Assembly (NCBI GenBank): GCA_022824265.1
Contig: JAJEAG010000048.1
Location: forward strand, 1 to 53,312
Direction of reading: 5' to 3'
DNA length: 53,312 bases
Source: Candidatus Poribacteria bacterium
GTDB taxonomy: Bacteria > Poribacteria > WGA-4E > WGA-3G
Shown here: positions 1 through 8,804 of the stretch, piece after piece
Layout of the letters: each line of letters opens with the position of its first letter
Position numbering within the stretch: position 1 is the stretch's first letter
The notes under the pieces: generated by a model
What the model was told of the DNA's origin: nothing
What the model saw: only the letters and a program-made list of their open reading frames with translations
The model's database searches: none
Program-made: the position numbers and the translations under genes

Positions 1-84
1 CGCGCAATTCATTGCGCCTCTTACACTAAGATTAGTATTAGAGTTTCAAAATGTGGATTTATTAGAATTGGTATTACATTATCG

Positions 85-108
85 TAGGGGCGGGGTTTCC
101 CCGCCCGT
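85..108. repeat. GC-rich hairpin repeat (TTTCC-loop family)
   Basis: The arms GGGCGGGG and CCCCGCCC close on a TTT-containing loop. Related hairpins with the same loop but different stems occur at 24207-24222, 37645-37664, 45077-45097, 50557-50580, 50607-50631 and 50895-50912. Confidence 0.65.
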
Positions 109-164
109 GCAAACAAGATGAATTTAAAGTCTCAGAGTGTGGTTTTATTTATTAGAATTGGTAT

Positions 165-383
165 AACTTACGGAATCGACTGAATCCACATCCTAAATTC
201 CATTGTCACTGTTTTATGTAGAAGCATCCGAATTTTCAGAGTCATTCTTGACTAAATAAGTCATAATAGCCCTGTAAAACCATACTGAATATAGGTTCGT
301 GGCACATGATAAAATTGTGAAAATTTCCCTCTGACTCTGAAAACTCTGAATCTTTACAACGTAAGTAGTGTAAATATTATCAT
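165..383 (-). repeat. Dispersed element R1, copy 1 (inverted relative to copy 2)
   Basis: The reverse complement of this stretch matches 23878-24095 almost base for base, at close to 90% in the central 180 bp by eye. Inside it, 227-243 and 333-349 form an inverted pair (GACTCTGAAAAYTC type). No coding frame is conserved between the copies, so this looks like a small non-coding mobile or structured element. Element ends are approximate. Confidence 0.8.
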
Positions 384-582
384 ATCAAAGGGTTTACTAC
401 TGGCACACAATACTATCATTAATCGAACTCACGTTACATTAGAGTTTTATCTCTAAATGACATTTCCTGCTTTGTCTAACACTGCTACAAAGTATAGCCT
501 TTTGGATTTAACAGAGTTGTTAGCGGTGTCTACATCCCCGACCTAAAGCAACGGGTTTTGTCACCGAAGAAGGATAATCTCA

Positions 583-1524
583 TTATGAATACTTTTCACA
601 GACAAAATCCGCTAACATACCAATAAATTTCGGATGATCTCCTACTGTCCCCGCACGAATAAAATCAATTCCACAAGCATCCGCGGTCTCCTTCGCTTCT
701 ATATCCAAATCATAAAGCACTTCAACATGATCGCACAAGAATCCAATGGGTGAAGCAACAACAGTGTCAACTCCTTCTGCTTGTTTTGCTTTTAACCAAT
801 CATTGATATCCGGTTGAGTCCACGGCATCGGGCTCGTTTCTACTTCACTCTGATACGCAAAACCGAATCGTGATTTTCCAAGTTCTTGTGCTACCGCTTC
901 ACCGGTCATCTCAAACTGTTGTGTATACGGAGAGGTATTCGCAGCAGACTGAGGGATAGCATGTGCGGTGAAAACTATTTCAGCATTTTCAAACTTGTCT
1001 CCACAAGTTGTCTCAATTATTTCTGCTATAGCACCTACATAACCTTTATGTGTATACCACGGTTCAAGATAATCTATAGTAGGTCTTTCACCATCTATCG
1101 CTTCAATTCCTCTTTTAACTTCCAGTTGATACCATTCCCAGCTAACTTTAGATTGGTGCGGTGCCATAATTATTCCCAGTATTTTACGATGTCCCTTTTG
1201 CACCATTTCAGCGATTACTTCCTTTAAATAGGGAGTCCAATGTCTGAATCCAGCAAAGACAGGTAATGGTAAATCGCGTTCATGCAATGCAGTTTGTAAT
1301 GCTTTGGCTTGTTTGTAAGTCAATTCGTTGAAAGGTGAAAAACCTCCTAATTTAACATAATGACTGGAAATATCTTTTACACGTTCCTTTTGGGATTCTG
1401 CTTCACCAGCAATCCCTTCAACAAAACAGTACGCCTCTCCCGGACAATCCTGTCTGTTATATTTTTTGCAGCAACCTGGAGTTGGACCGCCAAATGCAAC
1501 GAGTAAAACACTATCGTATTTCAT
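583..1524 (-). CDS. hemH: Ferrochelatase with N-terminal cysteine cluster
   Basis: This 313-residue protein is a ferrochelatase, which inserts Fe2+ into a porphyrin as a last step of heme synthesis. The signature FTAHAIP places the metal-handling histidine at His188, and the conserved pieces YQSEVETSPMPW and GFLCDHVEVLYDLD follow in the usual order. The N-terminal GGP motif is followed by an unusual loop with Cys18, Cys19, Cys27 and Cys33, where most family members have a cysteine-free porphyrin-lid sequence. The gene starts 8 bp after the metallo-beta-lactamase gene ends and shares a probable transcript with hemE, which supports the heme role. Whether the substrate is protoporphyrin or coproporphyrin cannot be told from sequence. 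The four cysteines could bind a metal or an Fe-S cluster; that part is inference. Confidence 0.93.
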   Translation of the reverse strand: MKYDSVLLVAFGGPTPGCCKKYNRQDCPGEAYCFVEGIAGEAESQKERVKDISSHYVKLGGFSPFNELTYKQAKALQTALHERDLPLPVFAGFRHWTPYLKEVIAEMVQKGHRKILGIIMAPHQSKVSWEWYQLEVKRGIEAIDGERPTIDYLEPWYTHKGYVGAIAEIIETTCGDKFENAEIVFTAHAIPQSAANTSPYTQQFEMTGEAVAQELGKSRFGFAYQSEVETSPMPWTQPDINDWLKAKQAEGVDTVVASPIGFLCDHVEVLYDLDIEAKETADACGIDFIRAGTVGDHPKFIGMLADFVCEKYS

Positions 1525-1532
1525 TTTATCTC

Positions 1533-2993
1533 CTATACCAAATTAGCTAATTGCGCAGGCATAAAGCTTGGATCCACCGCAATCGCTTGCGCGAATGCTT
1601 CGCGTGCAAGTTTTTCATCTGAATTTGTCCGATGAGCAAGTCCTATAGAAAAATATGCCTGTGCCAGTTGTGTGCCCTCAATTCCACTCACTAAAGCTTT
1701 ATAGATTGATTCCATTCCTGAAGTAGGATCATCGCCGTTTCGGAACGCCGATAGGATGTGGTTGTAACCATGCAATAGATGTGCTGGAGCAAAATCTGGA
1801 TCCAATTCAAGGGCAGTATTGAGCGCATTTTTTGCCTCAAAGAAAAAATCCCCCTTCTCAAGGACACTTGACACACTACGAGATGCTTGGGTAAGCAGGT
1901 TCGCGTATTCAGTCCACACTTCCGGGAGATTAGTAAATTTTTCTGTCGCTGTTTTCAAAATAGCGATGGCTAAACCAAAGTCGTTACCTTCTGCAACTTC
2001 TTCCGATGTTTCAAGATACGCCTCAAAGTCCTTCAGTTCTTGTGTTCGTTGACAAAGCATATCGGCGTCAGCTGATGGAATAGCAGACGGTTTCAGGTGT
2101 TGCCAACCGGGTTCAGGATCGTCAATCAACCCACGATATACTCTGAGTATAGCATAACGAGGTGTTCCCCATACTTCAGCAATGTCACTAATCCAACTCG
2201 GCATGTTACCTTCCATATCGGTAAGCAATTCTGCTAAAGACATACCTTTTTCAACACGTTTTCTAACTTCGGTCAGAAAATAGAACTCTATTTTGATAAG
2301 TAGGTCAATTTCTGCATCGTGTGCTAAGGGACCGTGTCCAGGAAGCACATGTTCAGGAGAATATGTTTGTAGTTCCTGGATAGTATTAATCCAATCGTGG
2401 TTTGCCATTAATCCTTCATTCATAACGGGTTGTCCAAAGATGGGAAAACTACCGGTCATCACTGTATCACCAGAGACGATACATCCCTCCGCAGGTATTC
2501 TAATCGCACTCGCATCATCAGTTTCTGCTTTTCCTAAGTGAACAAGATGTAAGGGTTGATTTCCTAAATCAAGTTCGGTCTCATGTGAAAACGTCTTCTG
2601 CGGTAGAAACGGCGGATCTCCAAGGGTAAAACCACGAGAACGCAGAAAATCCTCTTGACGTGGTGCCCTATTCACCATAAAGTCTTTCGTCATCTCCCGT
2701 GCAACAACGGTTGCACCTTCTTCGCGGAAAATGATATTACCATTTGTATGATCCCAATGATAATGTGTATTTATAGCATACAGAATCGGTTTATCAGTGA
2801 TGGAACGAATCGCCTTCAGTAACCGTTTACCCATCACCTGGTTCACCTGCGTATCAATCACAGCAACCCCACTATCCCCTATAATAATAGAAGAATTTAC
2901 GATATTCCGAAACAGATACACCCTATCTGTTACTTTAACAAGTTCTCCATATTGACGCGGAGCAAAAGGGTTTTCTTGAATATTTCTCATCAA
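1533..2993 (-). CDS. Metallo-beta-lactamase-fold hydrolase with C-terminal TPR region
   Basis: This 486-residue protein has an N-terminal MBL-fold domain (about residues 10-235). The metal ligands are in HYHWDH (His77, His79, Asp81, His82), with further ligands in the SGDTV and LPGHG motifs. Residues about 320-486 look like alpha-helical tetratricopeptide repeats (for example NTALELDPDFAPAHLLHGYN and AREAFAQAIAVDPSFMPAQL). The domain pairing suggests a hydrolase that docks onto a partner. It sits between hemE (5 bp gap) and hemH (8 bp gap) in a tight minus-strand operon, so a link to tetrapyrrole metabolism is possible, but its substrate is unknown. No signal peptide is evident. The family includes glyoxalase II-like and quinoprotein-relay-like enzymes, and I cannot choose among them. 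Confidence 0.85.
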   Translation of the reverse strand: MMRNIQENPFAPRQYGELVKVTDRVYLFRNIVNSSIIIGDSGVAVIDTQVNQVMGKRLLKAIRSITDKPILYAINTHYHWDHTNGNIIFREEGATVVAREMTKDFMVNRAPRQEDFLRSRGFTLGDPPFLPQKTFSHETELDLGNQPLHLVHLGKAETDDASAIRIPAEGCIVSGDTVMTGSFPIFGQPVMNEGLMANHDWINTIQELQTYSPEHVLPGHGPLAHDAEIDLLIKIEFYFLTEVRKRVEKGMSLAELLTDMEGNMPSWISDIAEVWGTPRYAILRVYRGLIDDPEPGWQHLKPSAIPSADADMLCQRTQELKDFEAYLETSEEVAEGNDFGLAIAILKTATEKFTNLPEVWTEYANLLTQASRSVSSVLEKGDFFFEAKNALNTALELDPDFAPAHLLHGYNHILSAFRNGDDPTSGMESIYKALVSGIEGTQLAQAYFSIGLAHRTNSDEKLAREAFAQAIAVDPSFMPAQLANLV

Positions 2994-2998
2994 ATTTC

Positions 2999-4078
2999 CT
3001 AATAAGTCTTTGCAATTTTTACAAAATGTTTTACATTTTCAAATGGTGTGTCTCTATGCAGTCCATGACTCAGGTTTAATATATGTCCTATTTTTCCACC
3101 TTGTTCGATGCAATGACGTACCGCATCTGTAATATCTGAAAATGTGCCGTCACGAAGAATATCGTTATCAACATTTCCTTGAAAAGCGACTGATCCACTT
3201 ATTTGCTTTCTGGCTTTTCCAATATCTATACATTTTCCAACGCTCAACACATCAGCACCACTCTGATGCATTAAATCAATGAATGAACACTCCTTGGCAA
3301 ACATGATACTCGGAGCATCACGGTTGAGTTCATCAAAAATCTTCTGATGATACGGAAGTGCGAATTTGGAATACATATCATGCGATAACACATCTGCGAT
3401 TGACTCAAAAAGTTGCACTATCTGAGCACCCATACTTATTTGGTAGTTCAGATAACTAATTGTCATTTCTGTCAACTTATTTAATAGTTGGCATAGAAGC
3501 TCAGGGGCATTATCCATCATTTCAAAAACAGGAACGGCTTTTTCCGATATACCCTCACCTTTTTTCATCGGACTTTCTCCTGCAATAAGAAAAAAGGCAA
3601 GCGTTAATGGCGCACCAGCAAAACCGATAAGCGGCAGTTCACCATTCAACGTTTCACGCAGTGAACGGATAACATGACCTGTGTACTCTAATTGTTCGTG
3701 TGGTTCATCTACCGGACATAGAGCATTGACTTGAGATTGTGTGCGAATTGGGGTGTGTAAAACAGGACCTGGTGAAAATCGGAAATGTGCACCCATCGGG
3801 GCAAGTGGTGTGAGAATATCTTTATAGACAATTATTGCATCCACACCAATACGCTTGGGAAGAAGAGATATTTTAACCGCAGCCTCTACATCGGTATGCG
3901 ACATTGGCATAGGGCAGGTTCGGAATAGACGTTCCAAGGGAAGGTTAAGTTTTTCACGGGTTTGTCGATACAAAGGATCTGATCTGCCCGCCTGTCGCAT
4001 CATCCATACTGGTACACGTTCAACAGGCATGCACTTCGCTGCACGAAGGAGTAAGTCATTTTTTGATTGTTGTTCCAT
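2999..4078 (-). CDS. hemE: Uroporphyrinogen decarboxylase
   Basis: This 359-residue enzyme removes four carboxyl groups from uroporphyrinogen III to give coproporphyrinogen III. The diagnostic PVWMMRQAGR is at residues 23-32, with substrate-binding Arg28 and Arg32. The catalytic aspartate is Asp87 in YKDIL, and the C-terminal histidine is kept in LSHGLHRDTP. One odd point: the residue equivalent to the conserved active-site tyrosine (human Tyr164, in the GFAGAP...TY motif) is Phe163 here. The linkage to hemH in the same operon supports a real HemE rather than one of the many methyltransferase-like UroD homologues. It is the first gene of the operon. Confidence 0.93.
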   Translation of the reverse strand: MEQQSKNDLLLRAAKCMPVERVPVWMMRQAGRSDPLYRQTREKLNLPLERLFRTCPMPMSHTDVEAAVKISLLPKRIGVDAIIVYKDILTPLAPMGAHFRFSPGPVLHTPIRTQSQVNALCPVDEPHEQLEYTGHVIRSLRETLNGELPLIGFAGAPLTLAFFLIAGESPMKKGEGISEKAVPVFEMMDNAPELLCQLLNKLTEMTISYLNYQISMGAQIVQLFESIADVLSHDMYSKFALPYHQKIFDELNRDAPSIMFAKECSFIDLMHQSGADVLSVGKCIDIGKARKQISGSVAFQGNVDNDILRDGTFSDITDAVRHCIEQGGKIGHILNLSHGLHRDTPFENVKHFVKIAKTY

Positions 4079-4097
4079 ATTACAAGGAATAAATGCT

Positions 4098-4313
4098 TTA
4101 CCGCACTTTCAAACGTTCAAGTTCCTCTCAAAGTCGTTGGTTTTCAGCTTCTGCTTGTTCAGCACGCTCCGTGGATGCATCAGCAGGAGTCTGCACCCAT
4201 TTCCCCTCAACCGGGTCATAAACACCAAGTCCTTCATCCCGAACATGAAAAATCAAGCCTAATACTATTAAGTGAAATTCAATGCGATATACTTTTCTTT
4301 TGACGACGTTCAA
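4098..4313 (-). pseudogene. Broken C-terminal fragment resembling a Uma2-type (DUF820) nuclease
   Basis: The frame reads GLGVYDPVEGKWVQTPAD followed by a Glu/Ala/Arg-rich helix, the usual tail of Uma2-family putative endonucleases. An in-frame TGA at 4128-4130 interrupts the helix. After it the same frame continues EELERLKVR and stops at 4098, as if a CGA codon had become TGA. No N-terminal catalytic part is visible upstream, where the frame runs into the next gene. It lies just downstream of a membrane-protein gene and upstream of hemE. Family assignment rests on recognition of the tail only. Confidence 0.5.
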
Positions 4314-4623
4314 TAAATTGCCTTAATTTGGCAAAACTCTTGACATTTTTCATTATCCTACCGCTTTCCCGCTCTTCAAGATAGAGTAAAAAACCCATTA
4401 CATAAAGACTCACCAAAAACAGTAGAAATCCTACAGCACACTGTGTAATCGCACGATAATTTAGGGTAAAACTAAGGTATGGAGTGACTTTTACATCGTC
4501 AACTGTTGTACCAGAGGAATCCTGTTCAGGCCACTCTATTGATAAAAAGTCACTCCAACCTGTTATACAAAGTGATAAAAATACGATTGACAAGGCAAAA
4601 ACTATAAAAAATGGTATGCCCAT
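4279..4623 (-). CDS. Small two-pass membrane protein, unknown function
   Basis: The 114-residue product has a hydrophobic helix at about residues 4-22, an acidic extracytoplasmic stretch containing WPEQDSSGTTVDD, a second long hydrophobic segment at about residues 60-84, and a basic C-terminal tail (ERRQKKSISH). It starts 12 bp after the alcohol dehydrogenase gene and may be co-transcribed with it. I do not recognise the family. Confidence 0.6.
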   Translation of the reverse strand: MGIPFFIVFALSIVFLSLCITGWSDFLSIEWPEQDSSGTTVDDVKVTPYLSFTLNYRAITQCAVGFLLFLVSLYVMGFLLYLEERESGRIMKNVKSFAKLRQFIERRQKKSISH

Positions 4624-4635
4624 ACAACTTACCGA

Positions 4636-5706
4636 TTAAGAGGATACTTTTATCAACCCTTTCGTGCAGCTATCTTCGCGATTGCGTACCTTTGTGATAC
4701 CTTCAACAAGTGAATCAAGTGGAAATTCATGACTGATGATCTTGTCCATATTGACATCACCACTGGAAATCAGTTGAACTGCCTCTTCCCAAGTGTTCGG
4801 GGCTAACCACGAGAACCTTATGGTTTTATCCATAAGTATTGTATCAAGAATGGGTACCTGCATGACATCTTTGTCCCCAGGAAGACCAAAAATAACAACA
4901 GTCGCATGTCTACCTGTAACTTCAAGGGCAGTGTGAATTGCATCAAGCGAACTCGTTGCTGTAATGGCACGATCCGCCAATTCACCATCATTAAGTTCCT
5001 GAATCGTTTCTCCAAGGTCTTCAACATAATGCGGTGAGTCAGTCTCTTTTACATTGACAATTAAATCTGCACCGAGTTCCTTACCACATTCCAAACGATA
5101 ATCGCGAGTTCCAACAAGTAGTACGTTTTTCAAACCGCGACTTTTTAGCACTTGAACCATCATCAAACCAATAGGACCTGGTCCAAATACAACAGCAGTC
5201 TGTCCTTCTTCAGCGTTGAGATTGTTGACAGCATACAACCCACATGCAAGTGGCTCTGTGAGTGCCCCCTGTTCATACGTAACGTTTTCAGGTAATTTTA
5301 CAGTCCAACGATAATCAGAGACTGCATATTCTGCAAAACCTCCATCAACACCTACACCTAAAATACGTTTTTCTGGACATAAATTAGATAACCCTTTTTG
5401 ACTCCAGAAAGAATTCGGGTTCGATTGAACAGGATTGACTACTACCCTATCGCCAACTTTAAATCCACCAGTATCCCCTGCAACACTACCGACTTCAACG
5501 ACCTCGCCAGTAAATTCATGCCCCAAGATAAGTGGACCTTTTCCATCATCTGTTTCAAGAGAACTATAACCGAAATAGTACGCTACATCCGATCCACAGA
5601 TACCTACTGAACGTACCTGAACTAATAGATCATTATCACCAGCAGTAGGCACTGGACGATCTTCAAGACTCATTGTTTCAGGTTCATAAAATATTTGCGA
5701 TTTCAT
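4636..5706 (-). CDS. Zinc-type alcohol/polyol dehydrogenase (MDR superfamily)
   Basis: This 356-residue medium-chain dehydrogenase probably oxidises a secondary alcohol or sugar alcohol with NAD(P)+. The catalytic zinc site is recognisable as Cys37 (GICGSD), His63-Glu64 (GHE) and Glu151 in LTEPLAC. The cofactor fold shows the glycine motif GPGPIG. The structural-zinc lobe is degenerate: where threonine or sorbitol dehydrogenases carry four cysteines, only one (Cys110, in SNLCPEK) remains, so this subunit probably lacks the second zinc. A GAGG-type ribosome binding site precedes the start. Substrate unknown; threonine 3-dehydrogenase, sorbitol dehydrogenase or an L-fucose/galactose-type dehydrogenase are all possible. 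Confidence 0.85.
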   Translation of the reverse strand: MKSQIFYEPETMSLEDRPVPTAGDNDLLVQVRSVGICGSDVAYYFGYSSLETDDGKGPLILGHEFTGEVVEVGSVAGDTGGFKVGDRVVVNPVQSNPNSFWSQKGLSNLCPEKRILGVGVDGGFAEYAVSDYRWTVKLPENVTYEQGALTEPLACGLYAVNNLNAEEGQTAVVFGPGPIGLMMVQVLKSRGLKNVLLVGTRDYRLECGKELGADLIVNVKETDSPHYVEDLGETIQELNDGELADRAITATSSLDAIHTALEVTGRHATVVIFGLPGDKDVMQVPILDTILMDKTIRFSWLAPNTWEEAVQLISSGDVNMDKIISHEFPLDSLVEGITKVRNREDSCTKGLIKVSS

Positions 5707-5828
5707 CTCATACCTCCTTAACTTAAATGAATACCATTAGTTTAACATACATACATATTCTTTACAACAGAATTATCGTCTCACCTCATCAAAATGTACA
5801 AGTATAACTATGTTGAAATTGACCGTTT

Positions 5829-6671
5829 TCAAAATATAAACCGCATTGACAAAAACAGATACCTGCTACAGAACTCACCTAAAAATACTGTTATAATTGC
5901 AATAAAGAGAAAACCTGTCGCTGCCCGCGTTGCACCTACTTCATCCTTCTCAACAGATTTAGGTCGTAAACAATCCCAAGAAATAAAATAGAGTAAAAGT
6001 GTTCCAGCAAACCCAATACCCAACCGCATCCAAAAGATGAGTTGATAATGAAAATTAAATGACACCGTATTTTGTGCCTGAGACCTAATCACCATATTTA
6101 CAACAAACAGAGTAATTGATAGGACGAGTGATATAAGCAACACAGTATTAAACCTTCTCAAATACGATACAGGTAAATCAGGTGTAACAAGATACCAGTG
6201 ACCAAACCACATGCCAGTATGAACAGCACCAAGCAGAGCTGTAGATATTAAAAATTGGGAAGTTAATAGATACGTTACACCTGGAATTTGGACGACCTCA
6301 ATATAATTGATCGCACTATATGTAATCCAAACGATGCCAAGGATATTTCCAAGATAAAATAGTACATCAGTAAATAAAGAAGATTTGAACCACCAACTCA
6401 GTGTATAAATAAAAACAATGAGAACAAAACATAACACAAGTACAGATTCAACGTTCTCCCAAAAACTAAAAAAACTCGAAAACGATATCCGTTGCTTATT
6501 CAGATATAAATTAGCACAACGTGCTAAAACAGCAACGAGTAGGTATATACCACCCATCAACCGATAATAATTAGCACCTACCACACCTTTCGGTATGAGA
6601 AGCATAACAACAAACCCGCCTACTGCAAGTTGACTGAATACAAGATAAAATATCTCTGCAATACTAAACAT
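5829..6671 (-). CDS. Multi-pass integral membrane protein, unknown function
   Basis: The 280-residue product is strongly hydrophobic with about eight predicted membrane helices. A motif LGAVHTGMWFGHWYLVTPDLP near the middle contains paired histidines just inside helices, a pattern that could bind heme or metal, but this is inference. It follows rplL on the same strand, separated by a strong hairpin at 6685-6719, so it probably has its own expression. I do not recognise the family. Confidence 0.65.
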   Translation of the reverse strand: MFSIAEIFYLVFSQLAVGGFVVMLLIPKGVVGANYYRLMGGIYLLVAVLARCANLYLNKQRISFSSFFSFWENVESVLVLCFVLIVFIYTLSWWFKSSLFTDVLFYLGNILGIVWITYSAINYIEVVQIPGVTYLLTSQFLISTALLGAVHTGMWFGHWYLVTPDLPVSYLRRFNTVLLISLVLSITLFVVNMVIRSQAQNTVSFNFHYQLIFWMRLGIGFAGTLLLYFISWDCLRPKSVEKDEVGATRAATGFLFIAIITVFLGEFCSRYLFLSMRFIF

Positions 6672-6684
6672 CTATTTGTAAGAG

Positions 6685-6719
6685 AAACCCCATTACAGCC
6701 TAATACCATAACGGGGTTT
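6685..6719 (-). terminator. Hairpin after rplL, probable terminator
   Basis: Arms AAACCCC and GGGGTTT plus three inner TTA/TAA pairs form a stable stem about 50 bp past the rplL stop. Read on the minus strand it is followed by a modest T-containing tract (CTCTTACAAAT), so it is not a textbook U-tract, but the position fits the end of the ribosomal-protein operon. Confidence 0.5.
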
Positions 6720-6771
6720 GCAAAAATTTAATTTGTTTGATGTCTTCATAGTTTGAAGACGATTACACCGA

Positions 6772-7170
6772 CTATTGTATTTCAACGACTGCGCCGATGG
6801 CTTCAAGTTGTTCTTTCGACTTTTCTGCATCCTCTTTACTGACACCCTCTTGGATGACAACAGGTGCAGATTCGACCTTCTCTTTAGCTTCCTTCAAACC
6901 AAGTCCTGTAATGGCACGTACCTCTTTAATAACTGGTATTTTCTGTCCACCGATTTCTTTGAGTTGGACATCAAACTCGGTTTTCTCCGCCGCTTCACCC
7001 TCTTCTGCTTCTGCAGCTGCACCCGCAGCAGGAACTGCTCCGGCTACTGCCATCGCTGGCATCGCAGAGGCACTCACGCCAAACTTATCTTCAAGTGCTT
7101 TTACCAATTCGGAGAGTTCCAGAACTGACATCTCACTAATTTCGTCTATCATTTTTTCTATATCTGCCAT
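6772..7170 (-). CDS. rplL: 50S ribosomal protein L7/L12
   Basis: The 132-residue protein has the typical layout: an N-terminal dimerisation helix ([19 protein letters not shown]), an Ala/Gly/Pro hinge at about residues 40-60, and a C-terminal domain with [12 protein letters not shown] and [20 protein letters not shown]. It forms the ribosomal stalk that recruits translation factor GTPases. It lies 32 bp after rplJ. rpoB does not follow, unlike in most bacteria. Confidence 0.98.
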   Translation of the reverse strand: MADIEKMIDEISEMSVLELSELVKALEDKFGVSASAMPAMAVAGAVPAAGAAAEAEEGEAAEKTEFDVQLKEIGGQKIPVIKEVRAITGLGLKEAKEKVESAPVVIQEGVSKEDAEKSKEQLEAIGAVVEIQ

Positions 7171-7202
7171 TTTAAATTCCTTTCTTAATCAAATTAATAC
7201 GC

Positions 7203-7763
7203 CTATTCGGCTGCTTTCTTCTGTTCACTAATCTGTGTAAGCACAGATGTTACCTGACCAATTGTTCTACTAAGTACATTCACAAAACGCGTCATAGGAG
7301 ACCCGTTATTCAATACATTAACAAGACCATACAATGGGGCTCCAATACCACCAATTGCCTGACCGATCAATACCTCTCTTGAAGGCATATCCTGTAGGGC
7401 TTTAACCGCACCCGCATCAATTACTTGTTGTCCAAGCACGCCACCTTTGACTTGCAAACTTTCATGTTCTTCACTAAAGTCAAAAAGGATTTTACTGACA
7501 GCAGCGGGGTCATCACTCGCTGCAAGAGCGGTATTACCTTTCAAATATGGCGCCAGCCCTTCGATTTCTCTTTCTTGCGCAACAACGTTAATTAACGTAT
7601 TCTTACAGACTTTATATTGAACATTCGCGGCACGTAACTGTTGACGCAAATTGTTCACTTCAGCCACAGAAAGTCCTTGAAAGTCTGTCAAAAGAACTAC
7701 GTCTGAGTTTTCAAATAACTCACGAATTTGTCCAACCTGCTGAACATTAGCTTCATTCGGCAT
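7203..7763 (-). CDS. rplJ: 50S ribosomal protein L10
   Basis: This 186-residue L10 forms the stalk base and binds L7/L12 dimers. The N-terminal half carries the recognisable FQGLSVAEVNNLRQQLRAAN and YKVCKNTL motifs, and the C-terminal helix (FVNVLSRTIGQVTSVLTQIS) is the L7/L12 docking helix. A GGAGCTAAC ribosome binding site precedes ATG. The 263-bp leader upstream carries an L10-type regulatory structure and an attenuator-like hairpin. Confidence 0.97.
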   Translation of the reverse strand: MPNEANVQQVGQIRELFENSDVVLLTDFQGLSVAEVNNLRQQLRAANVQYKVCKNTLINVVAQEREIEGLAPYLKGNTALAASDDPAAVSKILFDFSEEHESLQVKGGVLGQQVIDAGAVKALQDMPSREVLIGQAIGGIGAPLYGLVNVLNNGSPMTRFVNVLSRTIGQVTSVLTQISEQKKAAE

Positions 7764-7784
7764 AGGTTAGCTCCTTTCACATCT

Positions 7785-7945
7785 TGACAACTCCATCCAA
7801 AAATAGAAAAACCCCCAGATACCTGGAGGCTTGACCTAACTACGGCAGTCAAAACCACTCTTTCCGAAATGGTTGGAAATGATTCTGACCTTATCCGAGT
7901 CTCGGTAGGTAATTAAGCCGTTAGCCCCTACTTTCTACAACTCTA
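7785..7945 (-). promoter_or_regulatory. L10 leader (ribosomal protein autoregulatory mRNA element)
   Basis: Read on the minus strand, the untranslated region before rplJ contains the conserved-looking pieces GGGGCTAACGGCTTAA, CCTACCGAG and GACCTTATC-like arms typical of the L10 leader, where L10(L12)4 binds its own mRNA. It ends in a strong hairpin plus U-run (7801-7829). Assigned from position and motif recognition; no covariance search was possible. Confidence 0.7.
7801..7829 (-). terminator. Attenuator-type intrinsic terminator in the rplJ leader
   Basis: On the minus strand CCTCCAG-GTAT-CTGGGGG forms a short GC-rich stem followed at once by TTTTTCTATTTTT. It sits between the L10-leader arms and the rplJ ribosome binding site, so premature termination could couple rplJL expression to L10 binding. 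Confidence 0.7.
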
Positions 7946-8026
7946 TTATGTTTACGGAATTGTCATTTATTCCTATTTATTCCTTTCCGTACTTACGACG
8001 GAATCCATATATGTATAGTAAAATTG

Positions 8027-8725
8027 CTACAAAAATTGTTGTGGATCAATCCTGATACTGGCACCCATTGTCGCGGATATTGCAATACTCCGAATATAAC
8101 GACCCTTTGTCGCAGCAGGACGTGCCTTTACAAGCGCATCCATCACAGTATTTAAGTTATCCTTAATTTGTGGTTCTTCAAATGAAGTTTTTCCAATCGG
8201 GACATGAACTATACCAGATGTCCGCTCAACACGATATTCAATCTGTCCTGCCTTGATATTCTGAAGTGTCTCAGTAACATCATTAGTCACAGTACCTGCT
8301 TTCGGATTCGGCATCAATCCACGCGGTCCTAAGACTCTCCCTAACTTCGGCATGATACTCCGCATGAGGTCCGGTGTAGCTATCGTTGCATCAAAATCAA
8401 GCCAACCATCAACGATTTTATCAACTAATTCATCAGTGCCAACAAAATCTGCACCAGCTTCTTCTGCTTCACGTGCTTTGTCACCCTCTGCAAACACAAC
8501 AACACGAACTGATTTACCTGTACCATGTGGAAGCGAAACAGTACCGCGGATATTCTGCTCAGCAACACGCGCATCTATACCGAGACGTGATGCCAAATCT
8601 ATAGTTTCATCAAACTTTGCTGTGCTTGTCTTCTTCAAAAGTGAAATAGCATCATCAACCGTGTATAAATTGAGACTCTCAACATGCTCTGCTATATCAC
8701 GATAACGTTTTCCTCTTTTCGCCAT
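8027..8725 (-). CDS. rplA: 50S ribosomal protein L1
   Basis: The 232-residue L1 builds the mobile L1 stalk at the ribosomal E site. Motifs include [31 protein letters not shown] and [20 protein letters not shown] place the start at ATG 8725 ([10 protein letters not shown]), because GGAGAG lies 6 bases upstream and the open frame beyond it (to 8788) adds 21 residues unlike L1. It is 79 bp after rplK. Confidence 0.97.
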   Translation of the reverse strand: MAKRGKRYRDIAEHVESLNLYTVDDAISLLKKTSTAKFDETIDLASRLGIDARVAEQNIRGTVSLPHGTGKSVRVVVFAEGDKAREAEEAGADFVGTDELVDKIVDGWLDFDATIATPDLMRSIMPKLGRVLGPRGLMPNPKAGTVTNDVTETLQNIKAGQIEYRVERTSGIVHVPIGKTSFEEPQIKDNLNTVMDALVKARPAATKGRYIRSIAISATMGASIRIDPQQFL

Positions 8726-8804
8726 ATTGCTCTCCAAGATGTTTAAATATAAGACCTTACTTATTCCATTAAACGGGATTACTACCAAATTTGCTAACTA
8801 AACA

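Larger units (their letters stand above)
1..582. other. Repeat-rich intergenic region
   Basis: No convincing gene is visible. The first 16 bases are a palindromic box (GCGCAAT-TC-ATTGCGC core) that also heads the elements at 10352, 24123 and 37598. A GC-rich hairpin lies at 85-108. A short motif with TTAGAATTGGTAT is directly repeated at about 54-78 and 141-168. Positions 165-383 are an inverted copy of the element at 23878-24095. The remaining stretch (384-582), downstream of hemH, holds a weak hairpin near 441-456 and no convincing open frame. Confidence 0.8.

Noticed and set aside
520-582. Bases resembling a degraded end of an IS200/IS605-type element (ATCCCCGACCTAAAGCAACG)
   Set aside because: Only a short similarity in memory to tnpB-flanking sequence; no coding frame or clear hairpin, so not called.
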